NCBI GenBank assembly: GCA_045223915.1
Contig: JBGUZU010000017.1
Span: forward strand, 19,280-83,279
Source of the DNA: Ruminimicrobiellum sp045223915
GTDB taxonomy: Bacteria; Elusimicrobiota; Endomicrobiia; Endomicrobiales; Endomicrobiaceae
DNA: 64,000 nt
Reading direction: 5' to 3'
Shown here: piece after piece, positions 50,821 to 58,148 of the stretch
How the letters are laid out: every line of letters begins with the position of its first letter
Numbering within the stretch: position 1 is the first letter of the stretch
The notes under the pieces: generated by a model
What the model saw: the letters and a program-made list of their open reading frames with translations, nothing else
Databases searched by the model: none
What the model was told of the DNA's origin: nothing
Program-made: the position numbers and the translations under genes

Positions 50821-51355
50821 ATCCCTTCTCCTTTTTGATTTCTTTCAATGTAGCTTCCCAATAATTTGCTATCATCTGCCAATCACTATTACTTCTTTTA
50901 CAGATTTCATTTTTCTTTTTGTTAAAATAGTCCAATATCTCTATGCCATACTTGTTTATTAAGTATTTCGTGTATCTTGTATCTACACCTTCCCAATTCT
51001 GTTTTCCGTTACATTCTCTGCATTGAGCGTGAACATTCTTTTCGTCTAATAATAATGATGCCTTTGTTCTTGAAATATAATGTCCTGCGTGAATTAACAT
51101 CTTTGCATCTTTTTCGGTCGGCTCTATATGTTTCCCACAAACAACACAAGTCCAATTATCACGATAACGAATATACATTTGGAAATTATCTATTGCTATT
51201 TGTTTCCAATCTATTTCTTTGTTTTTTTTGTATTTCTTCTTACACTTGGAAGGTCTTATACCTGTTCCGGTCTTACCTATAACAACTTCAAATCCTTTTT
51301 TGCAATTATTCTTTACTCGTTTATCAAATTGTGTGCATCTATCACAAAATCTCAT
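50810..51355 (-). CDS. NinG-family recombination endonuclease (181 aa)
   Basis: Matches phage lambda NinG (Rap). It has a zinc-binding CVVCGKHIEP, then HAGHYISRTKA, then LDEKNVHAQCRECNGKQNW, with conserved YLINKYG near the end. NinG cuts branched recombination intermediates such as Holliday junctions. It accompanies the ERF/nuclease/SSB recombination genes of the same operon. The N-terminus has an extra CDRCTQFD...C cluster. Confidence 0.82.
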   Translation of the reverse strand: MRFCDRCTQFDKRVKNNCKKGFEVVIGKTGTGIRPSKCKKKYKKNKEIDWKQIAIDNFQMYIRYRDNWTCVVCGKHIEPTEKDAKMLIHAGHYISRTKASLLLDEKNVHAQCRECNGKQNWEGVDTRYTKYLINKYGIEILDYFNKKKNEICKRSNSDWQMIANYWEATLKEIKKEKGYEI

Positions 51356-51564
51356 TTAATTGCTCCTTCATAAACATATTGAGCAACGGTAGAATTGCCG
51401 AATCTTGTAGGAATATCTATCATATTTGTTTTAATCTTATAATCTTTCCTTAACTCAAATATTACTGCTCCTAATCTCATTGAGCCATATTCGTTTAATG
51501 CTTCCAACGGTGTAATTTTTCTGTATTTCTTTAAGTGATTTAAAATTGCTTGTTTTTTAGTCAT
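51352..51564 (-). CDS. Helix-turn-helix protein, HTH_39-like (70 aa)
   Basis: AILNHLKKYRKITPLEALNEYGSMRLGAVIFELRKDYKI matches the HTH_39-type winged helix common in phages, with PTRFGNSTVAQYVY as the wing. DNA-binding regulator or accessory protein; target unknown. AAGGGGGAAA ribosome-binding site. Confidence 0.75.
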   Translation of the reverse strand: MTKKQAILNHLKKYRKITPLEALNEYGSMRLGAVIFELRKDYKIKTNMIDIPTRFGNSTVAQYVYEGAIK

Positions 51565-51573
51565 CTTTCCCCC

Positions 51574-51879
51574 TTATATTGCATACATCAAATCTTTATT
51601 TAAACTTGTTCTTGAGCCAAAATATTGAGAAATATAATGTTCCCTGAAATCTTTAAAAAATATCTCGTAATAGTATTTTTTGCCTTTTTTGTGAATATAA
51701 ATTTTGTGTCCGTCTTTGATAAAAAAAGTTCTTTTTTGACTGATATACTTTAATTCTATTTCTTCTTCTTCTTTTATCTCTTTTGCTGCTCTTACTCTGT
51801 TTCTTGCATATTCGTTCCATTTTTCACGATTTTTCTTTCTCCATACTCTCATATATTCAGTCATATTAAATTTGCTCAT
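51574..51879 (-). CDS. Small basic phage protein (101 aa)
   Basis: Start at MSKFNMTEYMRVWR, with AAAGGAGC upstream. YMRVWRKKNREKWNEYARNRVRAAK is a basic helix seen in many small phage proteins and resembles a DNA-binding segment. The second half is beta-rich and Tyr-rich (KIYIHKKGKKYYYEIFFKDF). Function unknown. Confidence 0.6.
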   Translation of the reverse strand: MSKFNMTEYMRVWRKKNREKWNEYARNRVRAAKEIKEEEEIELKYISQKRTFFIKDGHKIYIHKKGKKYYYEIFFKDFREHYISQYFGSRTSLNKDLMYAI

Positions 51880-51889
51880 TGTTGCTCCT

Positions 51890-52294
51890 TTAAAAAACAT
51901 CTTCCATTAACGGTGGTGGGATATGTATTCCCAAATTTGTTGCCCAATTTATTACATCAAACAAGAACTTTTTCATTTCATCTATATCTGCCGATGCTTT
52001 ACTACGAGCAAACACCTGAATTTCACCGTCAACGATTATTTTTTTACTGAAAAATTTTTTATTTAATACTTCGTTTACATCTGCTTCGGTTAGCATTGCA
52101 GAAGCTAAACCCCTTTCATTTAACTCTTTGGTTATTGTCGGAACTATCGTTGCCCAATAATAACCGAGTTGTTTGTTTGTTTTCTTTTTAAGAGAAGATA
52201 TTGCTACTTTGACAGGTCTAACTTCTATTTTCTTTGCTAATTCCTGATAAAGTGAATCTAAACTTTGTTTATCTGCTATTATCTTTTCTTCCAC
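51890..52294 (-). CDS. Phage protein with NinB-like pattern (134 aa)
   Basis: The layout KQLGYYWATIVPTITKEL, then LTEADVNEVLNKKFFSKK, ending WATNLGIHIPPP resembles a family of phage recombination-associated proteins sometimes called NinB-like. Context with NinG and ERF is consistent. Identity is tentative. Confidence 0.5.
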   Translation of the reverse strand: MEEKIIADKQSLDSLYQELAKKIEVRPVKVAISSLKKKTNKQLGYYWATIVPTITKELNERGLASAMLTEADVNEVLNKKFFSKKIIVDGEIQVFARSKASADIDEMKKFLFDVINWATNLGIHIPPPLMEDVF

Positions 52295-52306
52295 TTGCTT
52301 TTCCTT

Positions 52307-52906
52307 TTAGAATTGTTTATAAAAATCATCGTAGATTTTGATTATTTCCCAATTATTTTTATAAATATCATACATACTTGAAACTTCACCAACCGATAAC
52401 TGTTTTTTACCATACATCACTTTTGAAGGAACAATATACACTTTGGTTATTTCGGCTGTTTCGTTAAGACAATAACAAATATAAATATCACAAGTCGGAT
52501 TCTTTTTTCCTAAATTAAAAGTATAAAAACTGCCAATTTTGTAATTTCTATATAAACGAGCAACTTTAACATCTATTTTTATATGTTTATTAACCGTTAG
52601 GTCATAAGGAAATCTTGTTGTCATTCTGCCTACTTCATATCCTATGTTTTTCAACTGTTCGTAACATATTTCTTCATATTTTTGTCCGAACGAAGTTTCG
52701 CTTTTTTTTATTGGCAAATTCATTTTTTCTGCCCAATAACGAGTTCCACCCCTTTTGTTTATTGCACTTGATAATTTTTTATTCCCTTTCAAAATGTTGA
52801 TTTCGTTTGCTGATGGGAAAACTTTGAGATTAAATTCTTTAACAAGTCCACTTAATTCTCTTTTTATTAAATCTTCATTCCATCTCGTTCCGTAAGTGTA
52901 TGGCAT
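52307..52906 (-). CDS. PD-(D/E)XK-type nuclease-like protein (199 aa)
   Basis: N-terminal helical segment (YGTRWNEDLIKRELSGLVKEF) and a C-terminal restriction-nuclease-like core: TRFPYDLTVNKHIKIDVKVARL has the D...D-x-K arrangement of PD-(D/E)XK enzymes. Could be a structure-specific nuclease of the recombination module, or a free-standing endonuclease gene. Substrate unknown. Confidence 0.6.
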   Translation of the reverse strand: MPYTYGTRWNEDLIKRELSGLVKEFNLKVFPSANEINILKGNKKLSSAINKRGGTRYWAEKMNLPIKKSETSFGQKYEEICYEQLKNIGYEVGRMTTRFPYDLTVNKHIKIDVKVARLYRNYKIGSFYTFNLGKKNPTCDIYICYCLNETAEITKVYIVPSKVMYGKKQLSVGEVSSMYDIYKNNWEIIKIYDDFYKQF

Positions 52907-52924
52907 TTCTTTCTCCTTTTGTTA

Positions 52925-53302
52925 TTAAAACGGGCAACTAATATCTGTTTCCACTGAATCGGTTACATACTCACTATTCGGCTTTTCTTCTTTTTTTGCT
53001 TTTGAAAACGGAACAACCTTTGATGCAATTACTTTGTAATAAGTTTTTGCTTGTCCTTCCTTTTCAAACTTTTCTTGTGTCATCTTTCCTTCAATAACTA
53101 CAACATCACCTTTAAAAAGTTTCTTTTCTCCACCGTAAAGAACACTAAAGAAATACGCCCTTTTTACCCATTCTTCACCTGCTTTGTAATCATCGTTTAC
53201 TGCCAACGAAAAGATTGTCAGTTTCTTGCCTGACTTTGTCATTCTTACTTCGGAATCACCTACTAAACGACCACTTAAAATAATTTGGTTAAAATCTGCC
53301 AT
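52925..53302 (-). CDS. ssb: Single-stranded DNA-binding protein
   Basis: A 125-residue OB-fold SSB: NQIILSGRLVGDSEVRMTKSGKKL, WVKRAYFFSVLYG, GDVVVIEGKMTQEKFEKEGQ. The C-terminus ends in acidic residues and SCPF, resembling the DIPF tip used to recruit partner proteins. Next to the ERF and exonuclease genes, it completes a phage single-strand annealing system. Confidence 0.9.
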   Translation of the reverse strand: MADFNQIILSGRLVGDSEVRMTKSGKKLTIFSLAVNDDYKAGEEWVKRAYFFSVLYGGEKKLFKGDVVVIEGKMTQEKFEKEGQAKTYYKVIASKVVPFSKAKKEEKPNSEYVTDSVETDISCPF

Positions 53303-54195
53303 TATTCCCCCTTATTCTTTTTCCATTCAATATTTATTGAACTTTTTGCTTCTATATTTCTTGAATATTTTTCGTAAATATCCGGAAAATCTGCTTTAAA
53401 TTTCTTGCTGTCAAACATCTTCTTTGTGTGTGCTTTCCTGACTGCAATATTAAATTCAGGTGTTTGAACATTTAAAATATTTCTGCTTTCCATTTCTTCT
53501 TTAATTGCGATTTTTATGTTGTCAATTTCAGTTTGTATTCTCTTGATAGTTTCAAAAGCAAGTGCTAATTGTTTAATTCTCTCTTGTGGTAAACATTTAA
53601 GTTCTACGATTTCTTTTGTTGGTCTTTCCTGTCTGTAATAAGCCCTTACAACTTCTTCTACTTTACTGTCCGGAAGAATTTCCAAATTAAATACTTCTGC
53701 TTTGTTTGGTGATTTCTCACTCGGTAAATAGATTATTTTTATCTCTTTTACTTGTGATTTGTTTTGTTCCAAAGCATAACGATAAAGGTTAGTTTTTAAA
53801 GTCCATTCTTCAATATGTTTTTCGTAAGATGTTTTTATATCGTAAAGAATTTTGCTTTTAGAATCGTAAAGGTCGTAAGTTCCACAATAATCACCCTGTG
53901 GTGTCCAAGCATATACTATTCCTTCAATAGAATTTGCTTTGATTTTGTGCTTTTTGCGAAGATACTCAAAATCTTTATACTCTTTGGAATATATCGTTTC
54001 AAAATCTTCACCGGTTAAAATCTTATCGCACATTAAATGAATATCTGTTCCCCTGTTTTGTGCTTTTTCCAAAGTTTCAACAGGTATGTTTGAAAGGTCA
54101 ATATTGAGATAAAAGTTTACTATCTTGCCGACTGATACTTTTTCATCTCCGTCTTTGAAATATCTGTGGTTTACATTATCAAATATTATTCCCAT
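53302..54195 (-). CDS. PD-(D/E)XK exonuclease-type protein of the annealing system (297 aa)
   Basis: RGTDIHLMCDKILTGEDFE, GTYDLYDSKSKILYDIKTS and KTNLYRYALEQN are the H, D...D-x-K and Q-x-x-x-Y motifs of RecB/YqaJ-like nucleases. The C-terminal part is a helical extension. Its start overlaps the ERF stop by one base and it precedes ssb by one base. It probably resects phage DNA ends to 3' tails for ERF annealing. Confidence 0.78.
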   Translation of the reverse strand: MGIIFDNVNHRYFKDGDEKVSVGKIVNFYLNIDLSNIPVETLEKAQNRGTDIHLMCDKILTGEDFETIYSKEYKDFEYLRKKHKIKANSIEGIVYAWTPQGDYCGTYDLYDSKSKILYDIKTSYEKHIEEWTLKTNLYRYALEQNKSQVKEIKIIYLPSEKSPNKAEVFNLEILPDSKVEEVVRAYYRQERPTKEIVELKCLPQERIKQLALAFETIKRIQTEIDNIKIAIKEEMESRNILNVQTPEFNIAVRKAHTKKMFDSKKFKADFPDIYEKYSRNIEAKSSINIEWKKNKGE

Positions 54196-54791
54196 TATTT
54201 TTTAACCCCTTTTTTCATTACTCTACCCATTTGGATATAATAATCAGCTTCTTTTGTTGTCATCGTTTCAGGTTTTTTTGCTCCTTTATATCCGAGAGCT
54301 TTTAACATCTCTATTTGCTCTTGTGTTGCAAATTCAACATTATCAACATTCGGTTTCGGCTCTGCTTTTTCTTGCTTAACTTCTTTTTTGATTTCAATAT
54401 TCTTATCACTTCCGGCATTAGCATCAAAACTATCACTTTCAACAATATCAAACATTGCTAAATACAAATATCTTCTTGAATAGGTTTCAATTCCACCTAA
54501 AACCTGAATTGCATTACTGCCTTTTAATTCAAATGTTCTCATTGGTGAAGTTATTGAAAATTGTTCTGTTGGATTATTAGTATTTACTGCTGTTAGTTTT
54601 GCCATATCGTTATCGTAAGATGTATAAGTATAAACACCATACTTTGAACATAACCTTATTATTGCAGGAAGAATGTCTGCTAATTCATAATAAGTAAACC
54701 CTGAATATTTATTTACTCCACTTTTTTTAATTTGTGCCATTGAAAGTTCTAACTTAATTTCTGCTAATTTTTGATATAAAGTTTTTTCCAT
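54195..54791 (-). CDS. ERF-family single-strand annealing protein (198 aa)
   Basis: Start at MEKTLYQKLAEIKLEL with AAGGGGGAAAA upstream; the longer frame would overlap the previous gene. FTYYELADILPAIIRLCSKYGVYTY and QVLGGIETYSRRYLYLAMFDI are the ERF core blocks. The C-terminus has an acidic linker and a helical end. ERF proteins anneal complementary strands during phage recombination and genome circularisation. Confidence 0.88.
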   Translation of the reverse strand: MEKTLYQKLAEIKLELSMAQIKKSGVNKYSGFTYYELADILPAIIRLCSKYGVYTYTSYDNDMAKLTAVNTNNPTEQFSITSPMRTFELKGSNAIQVLGGIETYSRRYLYLAMFDIVESDSFDANAGSDKNIEIKKEVKQEKAEPKPNVDNVEFATQEQIEMLKALGYKGAKKPETMTTKEADYYIQMGRVMKKGVKK

Positions 54792-54802
54792 ATTTTCCCC
54801 CT

Positions 54803-55021
54803 TTATTCTTCTTCCTGTTCTTCTTCTTCGTGCCAAATACCATTTGGACATACTAAACTTAATTTTTCCCATTCTTCCATTTTGTCCCATTGTTCTCTTG
54901 TAATTCCGTTCTTTTGGCATATTTCGTCATATACTTTGTCCATATCAACATCTTTACACATTTCATCTATTTCATCTTCTAAATGTTCAAAATGTTCCCA
55001 AATCTTTTTTTGGTCTATCAT
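54803..55021 (-). CDS. Small acidic phage protein (72 aa)
   Basis: Very acidic, helical (WEHFEHLEDEIDEMCKDVDM...EEEEQEEE). Such DNA-mimic-like compositions occur in anti-restriction and host-inhibitor proteins, but no family is recognised, so this stays a suggestion. AAGGGGGAAT ribosome-binding site precedes it upstream in the chain. Confidence 0.55.
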   Translation of the reverse strand: MIDQKKIWEHFEHLEDEIDEMCKDVDMDKVYDEICQKNGITREQWDKMEEWEKLSLVCPNGIWHEEEEQEEE

Positions 55022-55273
55022 TTATTCCCCCTTAAAAAAGGTTTCAATGTATTCTTCAACCGAAACATTGTCCATATACTCTTTCATCGCAAGATAATTC
55101 ATTTCACTTTGAATTGTTTGTTCGGCATAGTATCTATTCATTGTTTCAACTTCCGTTAATTCTTCGGCAAATAAGCTTTTTACATACCAAACTGCACCAC
55201 TTAAAAGCCAAATAACCAAAACACAAATAACTGTTAAAACGATATAATCTTTTGCTTTGTTAGATAATTTCAT
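55022..55273 (-). CDS. Small membrane protein (83 aa)
   Basis: One N-terminal membrane segment (YIVLTVICVLVIWLLSGAVWYV) and an acidic helical outer part. Early gene; function unknown. Overlaps the next gene's stop by one base. Confidence 0.55.
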   Translation of the reverse strand: MKLSNKAKDYIVLTVICVLVIWLLSGAVWYVKSLFAEELTEVETMNRYYAEQTIQSEMNYLAMKEYMDNVSVEEYIETFFKGE

Positions 55274-55560
55274 TAGTTTGCTCTCCTTAAATAGTTGAAA
55301 AGTCCTTTTGAACTGCTGATAACATCTCTTACTATGTCCTTATCGGATAACATCTGCATTTTGCTCTTAATCGTTTCAATTCTTAAATTCAGGTAAGATA
55401 CTTTACAGTAAACTTCGTGCCATTCTTTGTAGGTGTCTTTTGTGATTAAATTGTTAGGTCTTTCGTCAATTTCAACCATTCTTGCTTCAAGATTTCTTTT
55501 TCTTTTGGTAACGATTTCAAGTTGTCGTTCCAACTTCAACAACATTTCCTTTTTATTCAT
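55273..55560 (-). CDS. Coiled-coil phage protein (95 aa)
   Basis: Helical throughout (LKLERQLEIVTKRKRNLEARMVEI, then VSYLNLRIETIKSKMQML). No family recognised. Second gene of the early operon; AGGGGGAAAA ribosome-binding site; overlaps the preceding gene by 8 bp. Confidence 0.55.
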   Translation of the reverse strand: MNKKEMLLKLERQLEIVTKRKRNLEARMVEIDERPNNLITKDTYKEWHEVYCKVSYLNLRIETIKSKMQMLSDKDIVRDVISSSKGLFNYLRRAN

Positions 55561-55801
55561 TTTTCCCCCTTTTTAAAGTTGAAATTTCTCTCAAGATTTC
55601 AACTGCTTTTCTTATTTCCGTCTTTCCGTATCTCAAATAGTCCCTGATTTGTTCTACGGAATAATACTTTTGCCCTTTAATGCTTGTTCCGTCTATTTCT
55701 GCTCTTGCTAACCACTCACTAATCGTTGAACGACTTTTCGTTCCGATTAGTTCCCCAACTTCTTTTTGAGTTATCATTTTTATTCCTAATATTTCTGTCA
55801 T
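55553..55801 (-). CDS. Excisionase/Cro-position helix-turn-helix protein (82 aa)
   Basis: Start at MTEILGIKM with GGAAAGG upstream; the longer open frame begins inside the terminator hairpin. ITQKEVGELIGTKSRSTISEWLARAEIDG...KYYSVEQIRDYL is a MerR/excisionase-style winged helix. As the first gene behind the early promoter it takes the place of cro or of an early activator. It could also be the excisionase that binds the phased CCGAAA repeats near attR. Confidence 0.65.
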   Translation of the reverse strand: MTEILGIKMITQKEVGELIGTKSRSTISEWLARAEIDGTSIKGQKYYSVEQIRDYLRYGKTEIRKAVEILREISTLKRGKNE

Positions 55802-55830
55802 TTGTTGCACCTTTCCAAAAAATTGGCTAT

Positions 55831-55894
55831 AATAAAAAGACAAGTGGCTTTTAAGAGAGATTCTCTACTACGAGAGAACAACCACTTGTCTTTT
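55831..55894 (-). terminator. Leader terminator of the early operon
   Basis: Perfect 13-bp arms AAAAGACAAGTGG/CCACTTGTCTTTT (55882-55894, 55835-55847) enclosing a second hairpin TTCTCT/AGAGAA (55861-55878), followed by TTATTATA on the minus strand. It lies in the leader 120 nt after the early start and just before the first early gene, so early expression requires read-through. Confidence 0.8.
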
Positions 55895-55987
55895 AGGGAG
55901 AAAACGAATTTGTTGTTGACAAATACGAATTCTATTTTGTGATAAAAATTTTTGTTAAACATTTTGTTTCTCTCTTAAAAATTTAAT

Positions 55988-56003
55988 GTTTTTCTCTCAT
56001 AGT
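55988..56003 (-). promoter_or_regulatory. Shared 16-nt leader motif, early copy
   Basis: ACTATGAGAGAAAAAC on the minus strand, identical to 47035-47050 and exactly 18 nt downstream of the -10 box in both places. It could be an RNA antitermination element or a DNA operator. Confidence 0.7.
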
Positions 56004-56021
56004 CCTACTTTTGTTATACAA

Positions 56022-56050
56022 ATTGTAGCACATTTGTAGCACAATGTCAA
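56022..56050 (-). promoter_or_regulatory. Early rightward-type promoter (PR equivalent) with operator repeats
   Basis: -35 TTGACA (56045-56050), 17-nt spacer, -10 TACAAT (56022-56027): near-consensus. Two direct repeats TTGTAGCACA (56023-56032 and 56034-56043, one helical turn apart) cover the spacer and -10, the likely repressor or Cro-type operators. Confidence 0.82.
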
Positions 56051-56093
56051 TAGGTAAATTTATTGACGACAAAAGCAAAATAAGGGAGTGCAA

Positions 56094-56714
56094 ATGTCGG
56101 ACAAAAAGTTGCTTTTAAAGATTAAAAATTTAATGGCAGAAAAAGGTATAAATCAATCGGATTTAGCCAAAGAGTTAGGTATTACTCGTGGTGTCGTTTC
56201 CGGTTGGTTTCGTGGTGTCCGAAACCCAAAGAGAGAAACAATAGAAAAAATTGCTAATGTCTTAAAAGTTCCTTTGGCACAATTACTTATTGACGAAGAA
56301 ATAGACACTTCAACCGTTCAACCGTTGAACGATATAACTACAATGAAATTGCCGATTTTGACTACTGTCGTCTGTGGTAAACCTGACTATTGCACGATAG
56401 ACGAACAAGTTATTGATGATTTTGCCGAAGTTCCTAAAAAGCTGTTCCCTGATAGTGATTTTATTGTCCGTTGTGTCGGTGAAAGTATGTTGCCTGAAAT
56501 ACCACCACAAGCATACTGCATAATTAAGAAAATAGATGTTCCGTTAAATAATAAAAATATGTTGGTTAAAACCGAAAACGGATATACGATTAAGAGAATA
56601 AAAGTTGTTGACGGAAAGATAGAATTGCACTATTTAAACCCTTCAGGAAAGAAAATAACACCGAAAGAAGTAAAGATTATAGGAAAGGTTGTCGGAACAT
56701 ATAACATATTTTAG
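56094..56714 (+). CDS. LexA/CI-type phage repressor with self-cleavage domain (206 aa)
   Basis: Start at MSDKKLLLK with AGGGAG upstream (a GTG two codons earlier is possible). Residues 5-60 are a Cro/CI helix-turn-helix (INQSDLAKELGITRGVVSGWFRG). The S24 peptidase domain has Ser131 in VGESMLP and Lys167 in GYTIKRIK as the catalytic dyad. The scissile bond would be Cys94-Gly95 (VVCGKP), the same pair as in UmuD. It maintains lysogeny and would be inactivated by RecA after DNA damage. Divergent from the early operon across the 292-bp control region. Confidence 0.9.
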   Translation: MSDKKLLLKIKNLMAEKGINQSDLAKELGITRGVVSGWFRGVRNPKRETIEKIANVLKVPLAQLLIDEEIDTSTVQPLNDITTMKLPILTTVVCGKPDYCTIDEQVIDDFAEVPKKLFPDSDFIVRCVGESMLPEIPPQAYCIIKKIDVPLNNKNMLVKTENGYTIKRIKVVDGKIELHYLNPSGKKITPKEVKIIGKVVGTYNIF

Positions 56715-56726
56715 GGAGCAAAAAAA

Positions 56727-56909
56727 ATGTTTTGGATACTTTTTATATTAGTGATAATTTTAATTATAGATGTTATTAAATTAGAAAACAAAATAGATAA
56801 GATTGTAAAAGTTGTAGATGAAATATTTAAAGAAAAACAAGATATGATAAATGATTTATATTCTAAAATAGAAAAAAATAACGATTTTTATGACGAGCCA
56901 CCACTATGA
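56727..56909 (+). CDS. Small membrane protein co-expressed with the repressor (60 aa)
   Basis: N-terminal membrane helix (FWILFILVIILIIDVI) and a Lys/Asp/Glu coiled-coil-like tail. AGGGAGC ribosome-binding site. It lies between repressor and integrase and overlaps the integrase start by four bases, so it is made in lysogens. Superinfection exclusion would fit the position; no direct evidence. Confidence 0.65.
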   Translation: MFWILFILVIILIIDVIKLENKIDKIVKVVDEIFKEKQDMINDLYSKIEKNNDFYDEPPL

Positions 56910-57922
56910 AATTATATCTTCGTGGCAAATACTATTATTTCAAACCGTGTATAAACGGTAAGCAAAAGTGGGTTAATACTCACGAAGAAAACCGACTGAA
57001 AGCCAAAATCTTTGCAGAAGATTATCTCCACGATAAAAGACACTCAACAGCCAAAACAGACGGAAAATACAATTTTGATAATATGTTATGGACTGATTTC
57101 TGCGATAAGTTTATTGCTTATTCAAAGTATAACAAATCAGCACCGGAAGCCGATATTCGTGTTATAAAGGCAATAAATAACACTCTTGATATAAAATACT
57201 TTAAAGAGTTAAATGCCGATAAAATAAGGAAATACATAAGCATAAGAAAAGAAATAGACAAGTTAAAAGATAACTCACTAAACCGAGATTTGCACTCAAT
57301 TAAGAGTATGTGGAAGTTTGCAACAACTGAATTATTTGAAGGTATAAGAAACGAAGCAAGTTTGGTTAAGGAAATACCTACCGAAAAGATGACTAAAACG
57401 AAATACTTTACTGAAGAAGAAATAGGGAAAATTCTCACGAATTGCGAAAGTGAAAGAATAACTATTGCTTGTTATTTAATGTTATATCTCGGCTTGAGAT
57501 TAAAAGAAGCTTGTCTTTTAGAGTGGAAAGATGTTTTATTTGATTCTGATTCAGTTAGAATTTACCCACATAAGACAAAAAGAGCAAACCCTAACCCTGC
57601 TATTGTTCCAATGAATAAAAACCTTAAAATTTTCTTAAAAAGTTTGTCAAACGATAGTAAATATGTCATTGGTGCAGATTTTAACAATAAACAGGCATTG
57701 TGTTCGTTTAGTGCAACAATAAGCAAGTATTTCAAACGAATTGGAATAGAAGGAACAGCCCACACTTGCAGACATACCTTTATTTCACACCTGATTATGA
57801 AAGGAGTTGATGGCTCTGTCGTTCAAAGGTGGGCAAGAATAAACAAACCTGAAATATTACAAGTTTATCTTCATTTAAGCCCTAAATACTCAAACGAAGC
57901 AATAAATCTGCTTCCCTACTAA
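56906..57922 (+). CDS. int: Tyrosine integrase
   Basis: A 338-residue tyrosine recombinase. An N-terminal arm-binding-like segment (residues 1-50) and SAM-like core-binding domain (about 58-150) precede the catalytic domain: Arg198 in GLRLKEA, His286 and Arg289 in HTCRH, Trp309 in the H/W position and nucleophile Tyr321 in VYLHLSP. It ends 150 bp from attR, the usual arrangement for a tRNA-integrating phage. Overlaps the small membrane gene by four bases (ATGA). Confidence 0.93.
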   Translation: MKLYLRGKYYYFKPCINGKQKWVNTHEENRLKAKIFAEDYLHDKRHSTAKTDGKYNFDNMLWTDFCDKFIAYSKYNKSAPEADIRVIKAINNTLDIKYFKELNADKIRKYISIRKEIDKLKDNSLNRDLHSIKSMWKFATTELFEGIRNEASLVKEIPTEKMTKTKYFTEEEIGKILTNCESERITIACYLMLYLGLRLKEACLLEWKDVLFDSDSVRIYPHKTKRANPNPAIVPMNKNLKIFLKSLSNDSKYVIGADFNNKQALCSFSATISKYFKRIGIEGTAHTCRHTFISHLIMKGVDGSVVQRWARINKPEILQVYLHLSPKYSNEAINLLPY

Positions 57923-57944
57923 TTTTGGACTACTTTTGGACTAA
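57919..57944. promoter_or_regulatory. Putative integrase arm-type sites (right arm)
   Basis: Two TTTTGGACTA repeats (57923-57932 and 57934-57943, 11 bp apart) overlapping the int stop, matching the one near attL. Confidence 0.6.
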
Positions 57945-57960
57945 CACTTTTGAAATCAAA

Positions 57961-57986
57961 CCGAAACAGGCCGAAATAAGCCGAAA
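57961..57986. promoter_or_regulatory. Three 10-bp-phased CCGAAA repeats, possible excisionase sites
   Basis: CCGAAA at 57961, 57971 and 57981, one helical turn apart, between int and attR. Phased repeats there are typical of Xis binding. Confidence 0.5.
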
Positions 57987-57996
57987 TGGTAAAATA

Positions 57997-58046
57997 AAAA
58001 ACACCGTCTATAAAACTTTATTTTTAATCTTTTAGACGATGTTTTT
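57997..58046. terminator. Terminator between int and attR
   Basis: 14-bp arms AAAAACA-x-CGTCTA / TAGACG-x-TGTTTTT (57997-58010, 58033-58046), with T-runs in both directions. The odd pair is a G-U wobble only on the minus strand. It probably ends the tRNA/spoVG transcript in the lysogen, and may also end int. Confidence 0.75.
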
Positions 58047-58066
58047 AAATTATTTAATATTAAGAG

Positions 58067-58082
58067 TAAAACTCCGAGACCA
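58067..58082. repeat. attR core (16-bp direct repeat)
   Basis: TAAAACTCCGAGACCA, covering the last 11 bases of tRNA-Gln (acceptor 3' strand and discriminator) and five bases beyond. Confidence 0.92.
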
Positions 58083-58142
58083 GGATTCGAACCTAGACGA
58101 AGGGATCCAAATTCCCTTGTGCTACCATTACACTATCTCGGA
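58072..58142 (-). tRNA. tRNA-Gln (anticodon UUG)
   Basis: A 71-nt cloverleaf on the minus strand: acceptor TCCGAGA/TCTCGGA, D stem GTGT/GCAC, anticodon stem AGGGA/TCCCT with loop ATTTGGA (anticodon TTG), T arm CTAGG-TTCGAAT-CCTGG, discriminator G as expected for Gln. CCA is not encoded. Its 3' end is supplied by the prophage. Confidence 0.95.
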
Positions 58143-58148
58143 ATTAAA

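Larger units (their letters stand above)
23496..58082. mobile_element. Temperate prophage, short-tailed (P22-like morphogenesis), integrated in tRNA-Gln
   Basis: The element is bounded by a perfect 16-bp repeat. It carries integrase and repressor at the right end and divergent early and late blocks on the minus strand. The virion module runs HNH, TerS, TerL, portal, scaffold, major capsid, head-tail proteins, beta-rich nozzle-like protein, three ejection-type proteins, fibre. Absence of tape measure, sheath and major tail tube genes points to a podovirus. No gene is visibly broken, so it may be inducible; this is inference. Confidence 0.93.

Noticed and set aside
55915..55945. Consensus TTGACA on the + strand as the repressor promoter
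   Set aside because: No acceptable -10 at 16-18 nt, and it would lie inside the early leader hairpin region. The repressor promoter remains unplaced.
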